From Prunus persica (Eukaryota; Streptophyta; Magnoliopsida; Rosales; Rosaceae): a stretch of DNA of 64,000 bases. Positions 59,945 to 64,000 of this stretch are shown here, piece after piece. Below the pieces are notes generated by a model. The model was not told where the DNA came from. It saw only the letters and a list, made by a program, of their open reading frames with translations, and did no database searches. The stretch lies in assembly GCF_000346465.2 (NCBI RefSeq), contig NC_034016.1, positions 4,973,606-5,037,605 of the forward strand, given 5' to 3'. A program made the translations under genes and the position numbers. Numbering within the stretch: the stretch's first letter is position 1; the number at the start of each line of letters is the position of its first letter.

Positions 59945-60112
59945 GATCTCTTGGACCACAGGAGTTCAAGGGATTGTGGTCACTTACCATTGGATATTAA
60001 TTCAATGGTTCAAAAAGTTTCTTAAAAAGAGTGCAAGAGTGAGTGAACCGTTGAATTTACATCCAACGGTGAGTGACCACAAATTTCTTGAACCCTTGTA
60101 GTCCAAGAGATC
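59945..60112. mobile_element. MITE family B, copy 2 (168 bp)
   Basis: GATCTCTTGGACCACA at the left and TAGTCCAAGAGATC at the right form long inverted arms. The middle contains GAGTGAGTGAACCGTTG. It is the same element as 10299-10467 in opposite orientation. Confidence 0.82.
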
Positions 60113-60290
60113 ATGAATGTTTAAACAATAGGGATATAATAAACATCACATATATCTTACTAAACAAAAAACATTAAAACAAACAGATAGTCGCTTAGGA
60201 AAACCCTAGCCTCCACACCCTTCCTTCAGCGCCGCACAAGGGGTAGGTAATCTTTGCCCCTCCTCCCCCCCTCCCCTTATTTTCCCTCCT

Positions 60291-60293
60291 CTC

Positions 60294-60355
<62 letters not shown>
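60291..60355. repeat. (CT)n microsatellite bordering the gap
   Basis: At least 32 CT units running into unknown bases. The true length is unknown. Confidence 0.9.
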
Positions 60356-60514
60356 NNNNNNNNNNNNNNNNNNNNNNNNNNNNNNNNNNNNNNNNNNNNN
60401 NNNNNNNNNNNNNNNNNNNNNNNNNNNNNNNNNNNNNNNNNNNNNNNNNNNNNNNNNNNNNNNNNNNNNNNNNNNNNNNNNNNNNNNNNNNNNNNNNNNN
60501 NNNNNNNNNNNNNN
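60356..60514. other. Assembly gap (159 N)
   Basis: Unknown bases between a CT tract and a C-rich stretch, a typical place for assembly failure. Confidence 0.98.
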
Positions 60515-61287
60515 ACCCCCCCTACCCCCCCTTCCCTTCTCGGCATCCCCTCCCTGAGGTTTTTTTTCCCTCATATTCCTCTTTTGCTTTGATTTTGTGC
60601 TGTTCTTTTGTTTTTGCACGTGTTTTGGTTTGGTTTCTCTCTTCTTCTTTTTTTTTGTTTTTTGTTTTTGTTTGCAGATTTTAGAGTTCCTGTATAGACG
60701 TATTCCAGATCTATACTTTTCCCAAGGACTACCAATTGGTTTTGGTCGGCTTGGGTGACTTTGCTGGAACTCTTGTGTATCTTGGAGGTTGTTGAAGTAG
60801 ACACAATGAAACACCATTGTCGCCATGATTTAGTTGCTATTTTTGGCCCACATACACAAAGCTTTGACTCATATTCAGAGTTTGGAGTTACAATAAGTGA
60901 AATTGTAAGTGTGCCATTGCGGCATTAAGGTTTAGTTGGTATGGCACTTTAGATCTCTCTGGGTGCCAGAGAGGATGTGGAGCAGCGGTCCTATTTTTCT
61001 TTGTTTGTTTTAGTATATTACTCATTAGGAGTTTCGTGTTTTGTATTACGGATTTGCATTTTCTCCTATTACTTGGTGGATCTATATTGTTAGTCAGGTG
61101 CTTCGGGTTGCTGAATCATGGGTTTGAATATTTGTTGGTTCAGGCGTAATTCTCTTCAGATCAATTTATTTGGTCATTGGAGATGTGGTACCCATTTCGG
61201 CACTTTTTTGGCTTTGTACTATATTATGTTTCTTCAATAAATACCATCGCTTTGTTTCAAAAAAAAAAAATTATAAGGATATAATAG

Positions 61288-62318
61288 TAACAAAAAAATT
61301 AAATACAAAAGTCTGCATCAATATGTTAAAAATGGAATGTAATCTACGTGTGGCAAATTAATCAAAAGGACTTGAATCAACAAACAATAATTCAAGGACT
61401 AGACCCAAACTATTGGTTGAGTTTTTGGACGTATACCAAATTAACTAAAAAAATAAAACTCAGGAAAACATAGTACGTTGACAAAACTGTTTTGTGAAGG
61501 ATGACCAGCCATCCTAAGAGATTTTCTCCAAAAGGCACACTTTCATTTTTCTTAATTAAGCAAATTAGGCAGGTTAATTTCAAGGCAACTTAAAACCTAC
61601 TTAAATGTATGATGGATGATGCAAGGAATTACATGAAACATATTGAACCAAGAAGTATAGCTGCTTCCTAGTTTAATCTTAGAAAATTCAAGTTTGAATG
61701 GGTTGCTTTTGTATGAATCCCCATTTGAGATAGGGGATTGCATAGTTTGTTGATAAATAACTCCTAATTTTAGTAGTGGGTTTCCTGGTTATCATCTTTG
61801 TGTGTTTATGCTTCATGTTAATCTGTCGCATACACATGCTTCACTTTAGTTATTGCTAGCACTGGGGATGCATAGCTTCCTAGATCATTCTGAGTGCCTA
61901 GGATTTGACTGAGATGAGATGTGTGTTATGATGAATCTGAACATGTGTCTACTGATTGATTCTTTATTGGCTGTAAATTTGATTGTTAGTCTGTTTTTAG
62001 CTTTATATGGCATCGTCAATGTCCGTAGGATATTCAGTGTAGCAGAATAATTAAGTGCTTTGTTGGAGGTGTGGGTTGTGGCGGAAATACAAAATTCGAA
62101 ATTTAATTAAGATTTGAGTAAGGAGCAAAAGATGCATCAGATATATATTTATTTTTTTCAACTTGTTTCCAATTTTCCTTCAAAGGAAGCAAATCCACAA
62201 ACAAAAAGATGTAAAGTAGACAAAATAAAATAGCAACAAACTTGGATGATACAATTATTCAAGTCTCAATGTAAATATATAAATAGAGATTGATGGAACA
62301 GAACGTACATTTCTAAAT
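61288..62318. other. 3' flank of laccase 2, no gene seen
   Basis: AT-rich DNA. A few hundred bases resemble spliced non-coding leader sequence, but nothing can be assigned. Confidence 0.4.
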
Positions 62319-63650
62319 TTAAGAGTTAGAACAAGGAGGCATATAAGCAGGTGGTCCACGAATCGTGCTTTCACTGGTATTTCCATTCCTCACAATGAGC
62401 ACAGTGTCCATTCCCCAGCTGGAATGCCTTTCCAAGTGACAGTGCATAAACCATACTCCTGAAATCATTATCAAATAATTCATTTCATTAAGCTTTATGG
62501 TTGCTCCTTAATTAATTTAATGTGCATTTGATATTAAGAGACTTACCAGGATTATCAGCTACAAATCTGATGGCTGCCCATCCCTTCTTTGGAACTGCAA
62601 TGGTGTTTACTTCTGGTGGATCAACCAAATTGTAGGTCGTAGGCGATGTCGTACTGTTGAAATTCCAAGAACCAGTTCCAACCAAATAGAAGCTGAAACC
62701 ATGGAGATGCATTGGATGGTTCTCAGATTCAATGACGTTGGTCCCTTGGAAGACTATCTCAACTCCTTCACCATAGTTGATCATCCTCACCCTCGTCCCA
62801 AAGCTTGGATATAGTGTGCTGTTTGTGACGTCTCCCGTGAAGTTATAAAAATGAGGTGGTATGTCTGGGAAATTAGTTGCGTACACTCCATTGGTATTTC
62901 CCCTGCACGTAGGCAATAAGTTGTATACATAGAAACTTCTTGAACTATAATACTATAATTTTATAGCATGTACTGTTTGATGCAAAAAACACGCAAATAT
63001 GCATATACAAATAATAGATGGAGTCTCAACATAATTTGTGGAAGAAAAACATGATAGGTACCCATAATATGCTTGCAGTATACTAATAGATGGAGTCTGA
63101 AAACTGATGTTGTTTAAGCTTGCAGAAATTGCATTTCCATTTGGCCCAGCACAAGAAGAATCTGCACAAATCCTTTCCTTTATCGAAACAGCGATGTACA
63201 GCGACGTTGAGATGTTTAAGGGGACACTAATAGGGTGGTCTTCGCTTGCCAAGGCCCTCACTTGCTTAGTGAAGTTTTCAGCAGCTGTGTCGTCATTGTG
63301 ATCTGGAAGAGTCGGGAAGGGAGTGGTTGAGGGGGTGCTGTAGTTGCCGTTGTATTCAAGAATTGCAGTGGTGGTGCCGTTGTGGAAGTTAACATTCCCG
63401 TCAACAAAAGAAGTAGAAGCGATGTAATAGTGGCTGGGAGGCTGGTTTGTAGTGACTAAAATGTCCATGGTTTGGCCTGGAGTTATCATGATGTAAGGGG
63501 TGGTTATAGGTTTTATGTATGCAGCATCTTGAGCTACCACTGTCAGGTTGTGGTTGGCGATGGCCAAAAACTTTTCTTCGTTCATCACCGCGTTGATTAA
63601 ACGGAGAAGATAAGTCTTGCCAAAATCAACCAACCAACGATATGTTGTTT
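62319..63650 (-). CDS. Laccase 2, multicopper oxidase, 3' part (last three exons)
   Basis: Paralogue of the laccase at 3624-8039, cut by the window edge. Exons (minus): 63650-63062, 62902-62547, 62458-62319. Their lengths (589, 356, 140 bp) and phases are identical to exons 5-7 of the first gene. It keeps HPMHLHG (exon 6) and HCHLERH with the axial Met (exon 7), and ends MPPCSNS. Differences include W for L after [15 protein letters not shown] in place of [11 protein letters not shown], and SESTIRGPP near the end. No stop or frameshift is seen. Exons 1-4 must lie beyond 64000; none was found in 63651-64000. Like its relative it is probably a secreted phenol oxidase of the LAC14/15 group. Confidence 0.93.
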
Positions 63651-64000
63651 CTGCGCCATTAAATCAATTAATTATTATTACAGAGTTTGTATAAAAACCT
63701 TTTCTGAACTTTAGTTACCGAACAAAAATGATGAGAAAGTATGCTAGTTGGTAGAAATAAACGGTGTTCATAGTGAATCAAACACTTTATCTAGAGTAAA
63801 GTAAATGTTTGTATAGTTTACGATGCGATGTTTTCCTCTATTACTTATATCTAGAGTAAAGTAAAAAAATTAAAAAAATATGAAAAGCACCGAAGCATGA
63901 CTAGATCACTTGGTTTATTGGCATTTAGCCTTCATATTGTAAGAGGAAATTATAAGTTCAAATCTCAATGGACGACACCTACTAAATAAAATAGCATGTA
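63651..64000 (-). other. Intron 4 of laccase 2 (start of)
   Basis: Non-coding sequence upstream of exon 5 on the minus strand. By analogy with the 722-bp intron at the same place in laccase 1, exon 4 is expected beyond the right edge. Confidence 0.6.

Larger units (their letters stand above)
60132..61287 (+). mobile_element. Poly(A)-tailed retroposon-like insertion
   Basis: The segment ends CAATAAATACCATCGC then TTTGTTTC and an A run (61259-61270), as in plant LINE 3' ends. GGATATAATA occurs at 60132-60141 and again at 61278-61287, a possible target duplication. The interior is non-coding and includes a CT tract and an assembly gap. It could be a 5'-truncated LINE or a retroposed transcript; the left boundary is uncertain. 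Confidence 0.45.

Noticed and set aside
60206..60826. Open frames with Arg-Glu or Ser-Leu dipeptide runs across the gap
   Set aside because: They are translations of a CT microsatellite and unknown bases.
63651..64000. Exon 4 of laccase 2
   Set aside because: No stretch resembling the exon 4 product ([17 protein letters not shown]) is found on the minus strand; the sequence is intron-like.

Overview
The window reads as intergenic-to-genic DNA of a flowering plant, most likely a woody eudicot. It is AT-rich, has GT-AG introns, and is packed with plant transposable elements. A Cassandra-type TRIM carrying 5S rRNA-like sequence and LAC14/15-like laccases fit a rosid, perhaps Rosaceae. That placement is an inference, because no species-specific marker is visible.

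Only two host genes can be supported. Both encode secreted multicopper laccases on the minus strand. The first (3624-8039) is complete: seven exons join in frame to 570 codons with all four copper-binding segments. The second enters from the right edge, and only its last three exons (62319-63650) are present. These exons have exactly the same lengths as in the first gene (589, 356 and 140 bp), so the two are tandem duplicates now separated by about 54 kb of transposon-derived DNA.

Layout: 1-3.6 kb holds a dispersed repeat, a 380-bp MITE and an 804-bp hAT element with an 8-bp target duplication. 3.6-8.1 kb is laccase 1. 8.1-17.8 kb is gene-poor, with MITEs and microsatellites. 17.8-27.7 kb is LTR-retrotransposon debris, including a repeat family that begins TGTTAGAAATATG. 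27.7-41.6 kb is an LTR retrotransposon end (tRNA-Asp type primer site) split by a complete 12,262-bp CACTA transposon (28169-40430) with terminal inverted repeats and TTA target duplications. 41.6-46.5 kb holds two Ty3/gypsy LTRs in opposite orientation plus a chromodomain remnant. 46.5-48.2 kb holds a Cassandra LTR, a dispersed repeat and a tRNA-Met type primer site. 48.2-55.7 kb is a tandem array of decayed protein-kinase fragments, some units carrying a non-autonomous hAT element. 55.8-57.7 kb is a decayed Ty1/copia element. 57.7-62.3 kb holds a TRIM solo LTR, a MITE, a poly(A)-tailed insertion and an assembly gap inside a CT microsatellite.

The most notable object is the CACTA element. 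It encodes an apparently intact TNP2-type transposase (three exons, 1057 codons). It also encodes a second gene joining a plant En/Spm-type (Transposase_24-like) domain to an Ulp1/C48 SUMO-protease domain with His, Asp, Gln and Cys in place. Directly upstream of that second gene, in the same orientation, lies a rearranged piece of a host 26S proteasome lid subunit gene (RPN6/PSMD11). The element has therefore captured host sequence. Its short CGACG/CGTCG motifs fill not only both ends but also the introns of the second gene.
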